Shown here: positions 37,078 through 47,594 of the stretch, piece by piece
Numbering within the stretch: position 1 is the stretch's first letter
How the letters are laid out: each line of letters starts with the position of its first letter
From: Neurospora intermedia
Taxonomy: Eukaryota; Ascomycota; Sordariomycetes; Sordariales; Sordariaceae
Reading direction: 5' to 3'
Length of the DNA stretch: 64,000 nt
Assembly (NCBI GenBank): GCA_037102815.1
Contig: BTPP01000006.1
Span: 1,488,001-1,552,000, forward strand
Program-made: the position numbers and the translations under genes
Notes under the pieces: model-generated
Database searches by the model: none
Told to the model about the DNA's origin: nothing
Seen by the model: only the letters and a program-made list of their open reading frames with translations

Positions 37078-38530
37078 GCAACGAAAGCTGTGAAGTTGAA
37101 AGTCGAGGACTCGAAGCAAGGTTCGTTCGAAGAATCGGAGAAAGGTTTGAAAGAAGGTTTGAAGGCAGATTAAGAAAGCACATGCCAGAAAATCAGAATC
37201 TTTGAGAAAATCATCATACAATCACGAATCGACAGCGTGAGAAGGAGGTGGTTAATTCGACCTTGATCATTGAGGGCCTGGCGTTGTTGGGGAACCGGTG
37301 CTTACTAGGGGTAGATTTAACCCTGGCAATGTTGTTCTGGACTGGGACTGAAGAAATAGTGCAGGGATTCTTTTATCAAGTCAGGTTCAAGACAGGCTAG
37401 GTAGGCCACGTCGAACTGAGCTGAGCTTGCTGCGCGGGAGATGAGAAGTAAATGAGGGGGGAAATGAGAGGAAGAAAACAGCGTACAGTTTACCATTACA
37501 ATTTCAACAACCAAAAACATCCTTCAGAGTTGTTCATGTCTCTTGATGCGGATATTGTAGATGATGGTGCGAATGGTGTTTCAGGTCGAGGTCTCCAAAA
37601 GGACGTCAGCGGATTTGCTTACTTTGCTTTTTTTTTTTTTTTTCCCCTCTTTCTTTTTCTACCTTGCGTTCATCTCTTCACTTAGATTCTCTTTCCGTAT
37701 GACAAACATAAAAGGCTCGTCTTTATGGGTTGTACAAACGAAGAGATGTCGAAGCATAGGTAGAGAGGATGGACATGATGAGTTTGTAGAGTAATATGTA
37801 CCTTAGTCTAGCCCGCCAGAGAGCGTTATGTCCAACCTTATTTGCAAGCCGCATCAAGTGCTGTTCACCGAACCTCAAAGTCATTCTTTCTTGAGGTATG
37901 TAAGAACTTTTCGGAATCGATCTCGTCCAGTGTACTAGGAGTAAATACGTACAAAGCTCATGACGGAACGAACCAGGACTAACTAGATCGATGGATTTCA
38001 CTCTCGGTCCCTCACATCCTCAGTCACGACTACCGCAGCTTGCGCAAGGTGTGGCTTACTCGGAGCTCCAACTCGAAGCTGAAAGATTTCATTACTTTTC
38101 CTTTTCCTGCCTCTCCCGCCCTGTCTACTAGGTCTAGGTCTGGAAATAAAGTCTTTCCCAAACGTCTTCAGACTCCCTGACGCTTTTGATAATTGTACAA
38201 TACAAGTATGGGTTGAGTGGTAAGATAGTAGAAGATGGCCGGGGAACCATCGTCTAATATGTACAGATAAAAAGTACATCGCTGCCCCCCCGTTCTCTTT
38301 AAGGGGGTATCAGCTTTTGTTTTGTTTTTCTTCTTCTTTCACTTCCCTTCTTCCCCCCCCCCCCCCCCCCCCCCCCCCTCTAACCGCTTGCTTGGGCTTT
38401 GCTGGCTATCAACCACTGCACCCGATTTGTCCCGGTGTTTATCACCTCTTCGTGGAAAAAGCCGCCACCACCCACTAACTAACCTTTTCTCTTTCCTTTT
38501 ATCTTCCATCTCTCAAACCTTATTCAGCCC
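37078..38530. other. Convergent intergenic region, 1.5 kb
   Basis: It contains the 3' UTRs of two converging genes. No ORF is supported. A 16-nt T run (37628-37643) and a 26-nt C run (38353-38378) are the notable features. Confidence 0.6.
38353..38378 (+). repeat. Poly(C) tract, 26 nt
   Basis: Uninterrupted cytosines in the 3' flank of the COQ5 gene, possible G-quadruplex former on the other strand (which is the sense strand of COQ5). Confidence 0.9.
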
Positions 38531-39658
38531 TTACTTCCGCCTAGGCTTCATCCCCTTGTGAATCGCCGCCACACCTCCCGTCAAATCCTCATAGCCCTGT
38601 CCACCAACCACGAAACCCGCATCAACAATCATATCCCTAAAGTCCTCCTGGCTCGGAAACCTTTCGATCGATTCCACCAGATACTGATAACTATCCCTAT
38701 CGCCCGCGACCAACTGTCCAATGAGCGGGATCGCACTAAAGCTCCACTGCTTGTAAATGGTGTTGAAAAGCGGGTGCTTGTCCGCTTTGCTAAACTCCAA
38801 ACAAGCAAAGACACCACCGGGCTTGAGCACGCGGTAAGCCTCGCGCAAGGCGGCGGGGATGTTGCTAAAGTTCCTGATGCCGAAAGCGACGGTGTACAGG
38901 TCGACCGACTCATCGGGGACGCCCGTGGTGGGGGAGTAGCCGACCTGGTTGGCGCCCAGGGGCTTGGTCTGGGTCAAGTCTTCGGCGTTGGCTTCGAGGA
39001 AGGAGAGGGCGGCTTGTTGGCTGGCGGGCAGGGAAGCGGAGCGCTGTTTGCCGACGGAGAGCATGGCGGGGTTGATGTCGGAGATGGTCACGCGCACGTC
39101 GGGGTTGCCGTTGAGGATGTGCGCCGTGTGCAGCATCCGGAAGGCGATGTCGCCGGTGCCGCCGGCGATGTCGAGGATGTGTTGAGGGGCGCGGGGGTCG
39201 GAGGAGGAAGTAAGCGGGGAGAAGCCGGGGTTGAGGGAGGCGACGAAGTGGTCCCTGAGGAAAAAGAGAAGAGGGTTAGCTGGGCTGATCGGGTGGTACG
39301 ACATATGAGTTTTGCAAGGGTTGGTGTAATAAGAAATAGACTGAACATACTTCCATACGCGATGCCAGCCAAAAGACATGAGATCATTCATGCGATCATA
39401 CGACTCGGCAACGCTGGTGAAAACACCAGCAACGCGCTCTCTCTTCTCGGCTTCGGTGACCGTCTCGAAACCAAAGTGGGTAGGACGCGCAGGATCGGGA
39501 ATGGCATATTCGGGTACTGAGTTGTTGCTGTTGTTGTTGTTGGGCTTTTGTTGCGACTGGAGGGTTGTCGAGAAGGACGACCGTAATATCCGGGATTCGG
39601 CATGTAAGAGCGTTCGCGACGAGGGAATCGCCCTTCGGAGGGCCGGACGGGCAGCCAT
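38531..39658 (-). CDS. coq5: COQ5 2-hexaprenyl-6-methoxy-1,4-benzoquinol methyltransferase, mitochondrial
   Basis: Exons 39658-39351 and 39254-38531 encode 343 residues. The start was placed at 39658 because it opens an arginine/serine-rich mitochondrial presequence (MAARPALRRAIPSSRTLL); the frame stays open further upstream to 40111, but that stretch reads like leader sequence. The UbiE/COQ5 fold shows FGFETVTEAEKRERV, the SAM loop DIAGGTGDIAFRML (from residue 131), TISDINPAML, VAFGIRNFSN and YRVLKPGGVFACLEFS. The enzyme C-methylates the benzoquinol ring in ubiquinone biosynthesis, in the COQ complex on the matrix face of the inner membrane. The single 96-bp intron (GTATGT donor) is a multiple of three with no stop, so unspliced RNA would encode a 32-residue insertion between the conserved WHRVW and HFVASLNPG. 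Confidence 0.96.
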   Translation of the reverse strand: MAARPALRRAIPSSRTLLHAESRILRSSFSTTLQSQQKPNNNNSNNSVPEYAIPDPARPTHFGFETVTEAEKRERVAGVFTSVAESYDRMNDLMSFGWHRVWKYVQSISYYTNPCKTHMSYHPISPANPLLFFLRDHFVASLNPGFSPLTSSSDPRAPQHILDIAGGTGDIAFRMLHTAHILNGNPDVRVTISDINPAMLSVGKQRSASLPASQQAALSFLEANAEDLTQTKPLGANQVGYSPTTGVPDESVDLYTVAFGIRNFSNIPAALREAYRVLKPGGVFACLEFSKADKHPLFNTIYKQWSFSAIPLIGQLVAGDRDSYQYLVESIERFPSQEDFRDMIVDAGFVVGGQGYEDLTGGVAAIHKGMKPRRK

Positions 39659-40177
39659 GGTGGATTGGCGACGAGGCTGGGGAAAAAGTCCGGGAGGTAA
39701 GTGGGTTGGAGAGAAGGATCTGGAGAAGGAAGGATTAGAATGGCCCCCCGGAAATTGAGAAAGGTCAAGAAAGTTGTCGCCAGTCGGCCCGCGGCGTCGC
39801 AATCGATCGATGAAAGGCGCTCCCCCAATCGAAATTGCCCAATTGGGAAGGCTGCGAAATCTGCATGTGCCGGGGTAAACAACACCGTCTGCAGCGAAGC
39901 TCGGGTGGCTGGTGCACTGCACTGGTTTTTGTGGCTTGTGCGTTGCTTGAGCCATTGTCCAGCCTTGTTTGCGGGGTAGCTTCTGGTGACTGCGGGGGTT
40001 CCATCGTTCGGGCTGGCGGGGGTCCCTGTTTGGTCTCCGTTTTTTTTTTCTCCAGATGTTCGCAAGCGCTAGCGCAGGGTCGAATGGCTGGCGCAATGAG
40101 ATCTCGAACATTGACCCCTGCAGTCATGATGGAATCTTGGAAGGTGTAAACATTCAATTGTAGTGAACTCACTTGGA
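39659..40177. other. COQ5 upstream region
   Basis: 519 bp between the small membrane protein stop and the COQ5 start, both minus strand. It must contain the COQ5 promoter and leader. The COQ5 frame remains open through most of it, which I attribute to base composition rather than coding. Confidence 0.6.
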
Positions 40178-40480
40178 TTAGACTATGGTTTGAACGTGAA
40201 GATCCGGGCCTGACGACGCCGATGAAACAGTATCGCATCTATCGTCGTCGGCCTTCTTTGATGCAGATCTTGCCTCGGATCCGACAGATGGCTCGGACTT
40301 GGCGGCCTCGAGGTCGTCGGAGGCTGCCTTTTTGGATTCCTTCACGGTGGCTTCGGCGTTCTTCGCGTCGGCCATCCACTGCGCGATGAAGTGGATGATC
40401 TTTCGGTGGAAAACCGTTAAAATGGCGATAGCTGCGAGGAGACAGACGACGATGGCTACGATGGCGTTCCTGCCGGACAT
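40178..40480 (-). CDS. Small single-pass membrane protein, function unknown
   Basis: An intronless 100-codon ORF. Residues 5-25 (NAIVAIVVCLLAAIAILTVF) form a strong membrane helix, followed by a HRKIIHFIAQWMADAKNAEA amphipathic segment and a charged Lys/Asp/Ser-rich tail. The ordered layout of TM, amphipathic helix and acidic-basic tail and the good codon bias argue for a real gene. I know no family for it. It sits between two genes for mitochondrial matrix enzymes on the same strand, so a mitochondrial or ER tail-in-cytosol location is possible, but nothing proves it. Confidence 0.5.
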   Translation of the reverse strand: MSGRNAIVAIVVCLLAAIAILTVFHRKIIHFIAQWMADAKNAEATVKESKKAASDDLEAAKSEPSVGSEARSASKKADDDRCDTVSSASSGPDLHVQTIV

Positions 40481-40863
40481 GGTCGAGGGTTCGCTGAGAA
40501 TAGCTTGTTGACGTCGCTGTTGCTGAGCGGTATTGACTTGCTTGTGACGTGATATTGCGGGGTGTTGAGGAGAAGGGCAAATGAGATATGGTAGCGAGGT
40601 GTTGCTACTCTACGAAACTTAAGAGGTGCGACTACAAGGCGAGGGTTGGCTGCCGTTATGGAATGTGCGCTTGTGTGGGACGAGACGGTTGATGAAGAGG
40701 TGTTCTGTTCAACAATCAATTCACTCAAGTTCTGAACGGAAACCTGAGGCTATGGTACCCCCATTGTCCGGGCAGCAGAGTATGCGGCCCAAGTTGGGAT
40801 GAGATCCTCAGCATCAGATGAAAAAGACCCAAGTCGCTTATTTCGACATCTACCCTACCACAC
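40481..40863. other. Short intergenic region
   Basis: 383 bp holding the promoter of the small membrane protein gene and the 3' UTR of the E1 alpha gene. No other feature is seen. Confidence 0.6.
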
Positions 40864-42364
40864 CTACCTAGATAGACTGTCCTTCCCGCCCTCAAAATCC
40901 CCAAGGTCATACTCCTCCGGGTACTGCTCCAGATGCTCCTTCAACTCCTTCATCTGCGCCTTGATCTCCGGCGTCATCTCCTCATACACATCCTCAAACA
41001 TGGTCCTGATAGCAGGCTTCTTCTCCTTCTCCGCCTGGGAGAACGCCTTGAGGATGTCTCTTCTGATGCTATCGCGCGCCTCCCTCTCCATGTTCTCATC
41101 CCAGATACCCTTGGCCTCCATCCACTTGCGCAGCCTTCCGATCGGGTTGTCTCTCCTCTTCCAGTCCTCTACCTCCACCTTGGCACGGTACGCAAACGAA
41201 TCGTCCGACGTGCTGTGGTGGCTGACGCGGTAAGTCATGGCCTCGATCAGGACCGGCTTGCCGCCGTCTTGTAAGGCTAGCTCGCGCGCCCGCTTGGTCA
41301 CCTCCCGCACGGCCCAGAAGTCGTTGCCGTCTACCCTGATGGTCTCGATGCCGTAGCCGAGGCCGCGGCTGGCGATGCCGTCGCCGCGGTACTGCTCCAG
41401 AGTTGGGGTCGAGATGGCGTAACCGTTGTTGCGGCAGATGAAGACCGCTGGGCAGCCACGGGTAGCGGCAATGTTGAGCGCGGCGTGGAAATCACCTTCG
41501 CTTGCGGCGCCTTCGCCGAAATAGGCGGCTACTACCCTCGGGGGCACCGTGGGATTTTGCATTCTCTGGATCTTGAGAGCATACGCAGCTCCGGCAGCCT
41601 GGGGGAGCTGGGTAGCTAATGGTGAGGAGATTGTATGCTAAGAGTCAAACAACAAGGTTAGCTACCTATTGTTTTATCCGGAAGTGTATAGTGAAATGAG
41701 CCCAAAAAAGACAACATAAACCTACAATATTCAACTCCTTGCTCCCGTAATGCACCGGCATGTTCCTCCCCTTGCCCGAATCCTTGTGGTTAGCAAACAG
41801 CTGGTTCATAAAGTCACTCAACTGAAACCCGCGCTGCTTGAATACACCCTGCTCGCGGTATTGGCAAAACACCACGTCCTCCGGAGAAAGCGCCGAGGCA
41901 CTGCCCACGCAAACGGCCTCTTCGCCCGCTGATACCATATAAAAGCTGAGGCGGCCTTGGCGTTGCGCATCGAACATGATCAGGTCCATGATGGAAACCG
42001 TCAGCATGTCGTGGTAGAGCTTGATGACTTCCTTGTCGCTCAAGTCGGGCTTGAACGAAGGGTCGACCACTTGGCCGTGTTGGTCGACGGCCCGGTAGGT
42101 TGGCAGAGCATCGTATTTTGAGGGTTCCTCAAAGGTCATGGTGTTGCAGAAAGCAGATTTGACGGCTCCCGGAAACATGACATGGCTAGCATCTGGCCTC
42201 TGGGAGAGCGAGCTGGCATGGCGACGGCTGGGGACTGTCTTTGATGTTGTTGTTGTCGTCGAGGATTGAATGGCATTTGGCACGAGACGGGGCTGATGGG
42301 TAGTCGGTGTAAGAGGCCGCAAAAGCGACGACGACCGTTGACTGGAACGACAGATCCTCTTCAT
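40864..42364 (-). CDS. bckdha: Branched-chain 2-oxo-acid dehydrogenase E1 alpha subunit, mitochondrial
   Basis: Exons 42364-41726 and 41637-40864 encode 470 residues; the intron (GTAGGT donor) joins KELNI to [12 protein letters not shown] in phase 0. The start at 42364 opens an Arg/Ser-rich presequence; an in-frame ATG at 42448 would only prepend a hydrophobic stretch and is disfavoured. The thiamine-diphosphate fold is seen in [15 protein letters not shown] (254-268) and RNNGYAIS, and the regulatory loop [16 protein letters not shown] (from 349) keeps the serine phosphorylated by BCKDH kinase in animals. With E1 beta, E2 and E3 it decarboxylates the oxo acids of Leu, Ile and Val in the matrix. 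Partners are not in this window. Conserved [12 protein letters not shown] and [12 protein letters not shown] confirm the subfamily over pyruvate dehydrogenase E1 alpha. Confidence 0.96.
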
Positions 42365-43598
42365 TTTGAAAGATAGGTGGGTGAAATGAAGAAACAGCGA
42401 ATATGAGAAAATAATGAACGGTGGAAACAGAGAAGAGCAAGACGACAACGGAAGATCGTGGGCAAGTCAAGTCCCTCAATCGCAAAACAACGAGAAGAAA
42501 ATTACAACATGACAAAGACGGCAATAGCAGATATGGGGAACGGGATTGTGGAGGACATGATCATTCATCAACAAATGAAGGGTTGTTGTTTCCCCTGGTC
42601 TGGACTTTTCAGAGGAGTTGAAGTGCGGATCGACGTCACTTGTGCCGACGGAAACCGGCCATTTAAAGGAGGAGACCAGACCATGCATGGATTAAAACGC
42701 GGGGAATGCCAACCACTTTTCTCTTTCGGGATTGGCTTCTTGAGCGCCGTCGCTGGTGTAATCTCGAATGTCACTTCAGATCTCGGTGTTCCAAAACATC
42801 CCGTGTCCACCTGCCAGCACCTGACGACTTGTAGTGTACACTACGAACCTTCACCGCGGTGAGGACCGGTGAGTAAGCATGGCATAGATATGAGTTCCCC
42901 CCCCCCCTGAACCAACGAAACGGTTTGTTTTGTATCGGCAGTCGGTTGCCCCTGATCGACACAGGGCTATCACTCGTTGTATATTCTCAATTTTGTGTAA
43001 CGCTACACAATTGCGCGTAGAAATAGCCTTTCTCGAACCATCGCCCGCAACTTTACATGGTTAAATGGCCAGATAGCCGTGAAATATGGCCGCTTGTGCC
43101 TGACGGGCGAGATTCCACCATGATCATATCCGCATGATTTTCGGCCACAAACCACAGGATCGGGTTCCGTGGTGTTCCCGTCAGAGGCAGTATTCCGGTT
43201 GTCAATCGCCTCGTTCGAATGTTTTCGGATCGGCTACATAATGGTTCTCGTCCTCGACTGACGCCGGTTGGAGTAGCTCAGTTCACAAACAATATCAAAA
43301 TCGTCCCAGTTTGCTCTCATGGGCACAAATAGCTGTCCAGGTCACTGCTTTCCCAAATTTCTTTGTGAAAATACCCGTCAACTCAATGTATATATGGTTC
43401 GATGTCAAAGTGGCATCGAGATCCTGATGGCAGGGTAAAGACAGGGAGGAGAAGAGCATAAATACCAGGTAGCCATCTCCTTAGTCAAGGAGAGAGGTGC
43501 AAAATACAGTCATCCTTCTTCATAGGTACCTACCTTCAACTAGCCCCCCTTTGCATCCGGGATTTCTCTTGTCTATAACACCACTGCTGAACGCCATA
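42365..43598. other. Divergent intergenic region, 1.2 kb
   Basis: It separates the E1 alpha gene (minus) from the methyltransferase gene (plus), so both promoters lie here. A C run occurs at 42898-42907. No ORF is supported. Confidence 0.6.
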
Positions 43599-44452
43599 AT
43601 GAGCCAAAACATCTACGACTCCATCGGCTTCTTCGAGTCCTACAGCAAGTACCCACGCATGGAGAAGGGACTCGCCGGCGCATCAGAATGGCCCCTCCTG
43701 GAGACCATGCTCCCATCCAGTCTTGTGTCCAAGACCGTCCTCGATCTTGGGTGCGGCGACGGCTGGTTTTCCCGCTGGGCTCTCGACCAAGGGGCGAAAG
43801 CCGTATGCGCCATGGACGTGTCCCAGAACATGCTCAGCCGGGCTCGGGCGCTCAGTCCACCGGACCGATACCCGGCCATAACCTTCCGCCAAGTTGACAT
43901 GGAGTCATTGGAGGGCCCGGACAGGGGACTGGATCCCGAGGCGAATGACGTTGCTTTCAGCGGCCTCGCCCTGCACTACCTCGTTAACCTCGAGGCGGCT
44001 CTCCGACAGGTCTTTAGGTCCCTTCGGCCGGGCGGCTTGTTCGTCTTTTCCGTCGAACACCCCATATTCACGGCCCCTCAACGGCCGGGGTTCCAAAAGT
44101 CTGGAGCTGTCCAGGACTGGCCTTTGAGCAGTTACTTTGCCGAGGGAGAGCGGGAGGTCGACTGGCTGGGTGCGCCGGTGAGGAAGCAGCATCGGACCAT
44201 TTCTAGGTCAGTAGGTAGCTCCGCGCTCCGAGCGAGGCTTGTGTGCTAACATGAGTTTTGTGCTCAAGCTATCTGAAGACCCTCCGTACAGTGGGCTTCG
44301 AAGTGGTGGTGGTGGACGAATGGGGTGTTAGTGACGACGATAGCCGCAAACATCCCGACTGGCCCAATGATGGGGGGATTCCACGGTTTTTGCTTATCTC
44401 TGCGATAAAGAGAGTCGATGGAGCGGATAGTGTGAAAACAACATTGACTTGA
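43599..44452 (+). CDS. Class I SAM-dependent methyltransferase
   Basis: Exons 43599-44206 and 44269-44452 encode 263 residues. The intron (GTCAGT donor, CTAAC branch, CAAG acceptor) joins HRTIS to SYLKTLRTVGFEV. The ATG at 43599 begins MSQNIYDSIGFFESYSKYPR, which is well placed ahead of the fold; the frame extends upstream without a better start. SAM-binding motif I is VLDLGCGDGWFSRWALDQGA (from residue 47), with an acidic strand end at CAMDVS, then DVAFSGLALHYLVNL and FRSLRPGGLFVFSVEHP. The closest general match is the Methyltransf_11/25 type common in bacteria and fungi; the substrate is unknown. A small inverted-repeat element starts 46 bp after the stop and may supply part of the 3' UTR. 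Confidence 0.92.
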
Positions 44453-44498
44453 GATTTTGTCGGTGTAACTAAACGAGTGGGCTCTAACAGACACTGTA

Positions 44499-44775
44499 CA
44501 GTCCAGTACTAGTTTGTTAGTTAGCTCGGTACGCTAGGTGCTGTACTGTACTCTATATACTACGTGACGAAATCTATCCCAAGTAGTCCTAAACCTCGTA
44601 AGAAGAAATCAAAATGTCTAATACGAATATAAAAAGGCGTTAGTAAGGCTTAGTATTGCATTTTGAATATTAGAAATAGCGTATCTAAGGTAAGATCACG
44701 TATTGATTAGCTACGAAAATGCATAAGAAAGTTGACACGAGGTCTTGAACTAACAAACAAACCAGTACTGGACTG
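44499..44775. mobile_element. MITE-like or decayed Tc1/pogo-type element, 277 bp
   Basis: Terminal inverted repeats: left CAGTCCAGTACTAGTTTGTT at 44499, right the reverse complement of CAGTCCAGTACTGGTTTGTT ending at 44775, one mismatch in the first 20 bases. Both ends are flanked by TA (44497-44498, 44776-44777), the target duplication of Tc1/mariner/pogo elements. The interior is AT-rich and has no intact ORF. One plus-strand frame around 44640-44760 resembles the helix-turn-helix of pogo-type transposases but contains TGA and TAA stops in places where CGA and CAA would be expected, which suggests C-to-T decay such as RIP. That last point is inference. Confidence 0.75.
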
Positions 44776-46164
44776 TAAGAGACCTTTCTGGGCCTAGCAT
44801 TATAAGTGTCTTTCCCTTAAAGACTTAGGGATGCACTGTTTCAAATGACCTCACGCTTGAGACTTCAGCAGCATGCGCTTCGCACATATACAGCATACAG
44901 CATAGGCCCTGCACAGAACGACAGAAATGACACCATTATTTTTGGACACTTACTTGCCTAAAGAGACAAAGTGACATATGAGGGCTGCAGAACGATGAGG
45001 TTAGAATGTCCTCTGGTTCTATGAGTTCATGGGGAGAGAGAGCGGCTCATCCCACTTTTTCCACAAGCCGAGCGAACCCAACCTTCTGCGCGACCATCCA
45101 ACTACGTAACACTAGAGGTACAAACGACATGTCCGCACCAACACAATGGAAGGCAGGGGTCATGCTGCCCGCATCCATCTCCAAACTACTAGTGAACACT
45201 ACCAGTACAGTATGAAGGCGCCAACTGGAACCGGTGGTGGGCGGCCAACAAGCGCCCAGGGCAGGGCACCATCATGGCAATGGTCAACGGTTACGGGGGG
45301 TCCACGGGAGTCGGCGGGTCGGAAGTGGAAGGGAAGCCTTTCCCAACTTGAACCACAACATGTCCATCTTCCTCTCTGTTGACCGTTTCTCCTGCCGAAC
45401 ACTCAACTTCTCGTGAACGTTGTTGCCAATACCCAACACAACGAACCCCTCCGTCACTACGTGCTTCGGTTCTTTGTAGGTTAGTTGATCAGCCCTCGTG
45501 AACCACCAAACTTCAACTTGTGCAATATTTTCATTTATCGCATTGCCATTCCCGTTCCACTTTAAAGTCATATCCAACCCGCCACTGGCTGAGTGTTATC
45601 ATTCAAGTGGAATCAATCAACCAACAACAAGCAACAACGACCAAGTCTAACCACTCATCCACATGACAGCCTGAGCCCGACAATACCGTATCGGCCTAAC
45701 ATCCACATACACAACACCGAGGTACTTGACTCTCGTCTGTCAACAGCCTTAGCTTCGACGAGCCCAAAGCGCAGCTACTTAGCGACTCGAACCACCCGTC
45801 GTCGTCTTCGATCGAGACTCGTCCAAGAGGCCAAACCATCATTTAGCCTTCCCGAAGCGCGATACAGACCGCAATCGGCCCTTGGCAGCGAATGGTCTTA
45901 CTACGGCGTACCACACCACTACGATTACTGTTGCCGCTCTTCGACGACCCAGGACCGATCACCACGACCGCCGCCGCCGCCGCGAGCACCACGGCTTCCA
46001 CTTGTTCCATCCCATAACATTCGACTAGGTTGCTGTAGAGGATAAGGTAGATATCCCTACCTCGAGGCACATACTCTGCCAGGGTATCCGATCCATCATA
46101 TCTGTTACAAATCCGACTTGTATCCCATCCCGGCCTCCGATCCGCCTGCCTCATGGCGTAATCC

Positions 46165-46723
46165 ATGGCAGACCGAAGCCTTGCAAACCCGCGCTCCAGA
46201 TCGGCTATCGACCACGATCACGCAGTGCGCCTGCCTTCTTCGCCATTGCCCGCACCACGCTCGCCCAACTCGACCATTTCCGACCCGTCCACGCCTTCCC
46301 CAAATCCCAAACGCATTCGAACCCTCGGCCCTCATACTACCCCGTCCTCTGCCCTCGCCGCCTTTAGTGTGAGCTCTCCTGCAAGGTAAGTCCAGAAGAG
46401 AGAAAGAGAGATAGAGAGTTGGAAGCGAAGGAATCCATCCACAACACCACACCTGCATAACACAGAACACACATCGAACCCCAACACCACAAACAACCCC
46501 CCATCCAGACACACAATCCATCTATACACATTTCCTTCCGTCCCTTCTGTACCATTTGTCCTCGCTGCTGCCCCTGCCTGCCCTTTCTGATTGCCTGCCC
46601 TCTGCATCGAGTGACTCGGTTGGCAGGAAGAGGAGTGGGTATCAAATCTCGAACCCTCCACTTCCATCCCGAGTCGGGTTCGTTGTCGCCAAACAAACTG
46701 CATCCTCCCCGTGCCTACTCTAG
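46165..46723 (+). CDS. Possible small two-exon gene or spliced upstream ORF
   Basis: Exon 46165-46385 opens with ATG, ends at a perfect donor (GCAAG/GTAAGT) and uses C-ending codons; exon 46627-46723 follows a TTGGCAG acceptor with a GTGAC branch candidate. Together they read 105 codons, a Ser/Pro-rich polypeptide (PRSPNSTISDPSTPSPNPKR, then SPARKRSGYQISNPP). I recognise no family. It may be an unannotated small gene, a spliced uORF in the UFD4 leader, or chance. It ends 871 bp before the UFD4 start codon. Confidence 0.3.
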
Positions 46724-47050
46724 CTTTGGCCAGCCAGCTCTGCTCTGTCTTCGATCAATGGAAGCAAAGCCTCGAACCGAAACAACAAGGCTGCCGCCAT
46801 CTTGCATGCCATCTTGCCTGCCGTATTGAGGCCCTCCTCTGCCTGCCCCTTCGGCCCAGTACGTGCATACGCCTCCAGCTGTACTCCATCTAGCTGGAAC
46901 GACTCGAACAATCCACAAGCCGACCCTCATCAAAACAACCAGCTTTCGGTATATTGGTTCTGCCGGTCGCGTCCTGGTGAAAGAAGCACGCGAACGCAAG
47001 CATCATCCAGCAACTGCAGCACAGCACGCAGGTTCTGTTCCTACCAAACA

Positions 47051-47052
<2 letters not shown>

Positions 47053-47091
<39 letters not shown>
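47053..47091 (+). repeat. Poly(A) homopolymer tract, 39 nt
   Basis: Uninterrupted adenines about 500 bp upstream of the UFD4-like start codon. In yeast, poly(dA:dT) tracts exclude nucleosomes at promoters; a similar role here is inference. Confidence 0.9.
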
Positions 47092-47093
<2 letters not shown>

Positions 47094-47594
47094 AGCGAGT
47101 GCACTGCAGTTCTTGATCACATCAAAACCATTCCACCAACAAACAACCTTACTAAATCTCGAGCTTCTCAAGTTTGGTTCGGTTACGGCTGTCAAACCTT
47201 TTGTCAGCTACGTCCAGGCACCACTGGAAAAGACATCTGGGCACTGGCCATCAGGACCTCCTCTTTGCTGGAACCTGCACCGGCGAGGACCAAGTCCAGA
47301 CCTGAAAGGGTGATCGACTGTCGATACATCCCAAGTCACCCCGCCATTTTCGCGATACACTCCTTCCGATCTGACCAACGGAGCATATGTTTGGCTGGCC
47401 TTCAATATCTCGATTGTCCAGGCACCTTCATCTTCACTCTTCCCCCACTCCATCACCATTTCCTTCTCGTCCCCTGTCCCTAGCCTTCCATATTAATAAG
47501 CCTGGCTTTTTTTTGCTTGTCACTCTTCCCCCCAAAACAAAAATCGATCCATCCCCATCACCTCTCATGATACCGTTTGGCTCAATATTTACCC

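Larger units (their letters stand above)
44776..47594. other. Intergenic and 5' leader region of the UFD4-like gene
   Basis: 2.8 kb. From about 45600 the sequence is CT-rich and looks like promoter and leader of the downstream gene. It contains a possible small spliced ORF (46165-46723) and a 39-nt poly(A) tract (47053-47091). Other ORFs here lack support. Confidence 0.5.

Noticed and set aside
38558-39520. 320-codon plus-strand ORF
   Set aside because: Antisense to COQ5 and crosses its intron; no recognisable domain.
39659-40111. In-frame 151-codon N-terminal extension of COQ5
   Set aside because: The ATG at 39658 starts a good mitochondrial presequence; the extension looks like leader sequence without conservation signals.
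45593-46045. 150-codon plus-strand ORF upstream of the UFD4-like gene
   Set aside because: CT/CA-rich leader-like sequence with low-complexity translation and no splice logic.
46305-46330. CGCATTCGAACCC, resembling a tRNA B box on the minus strand
   Set aside because: No matching A box, acceptor stem or terminator nearby; it lies in the putative small exon.
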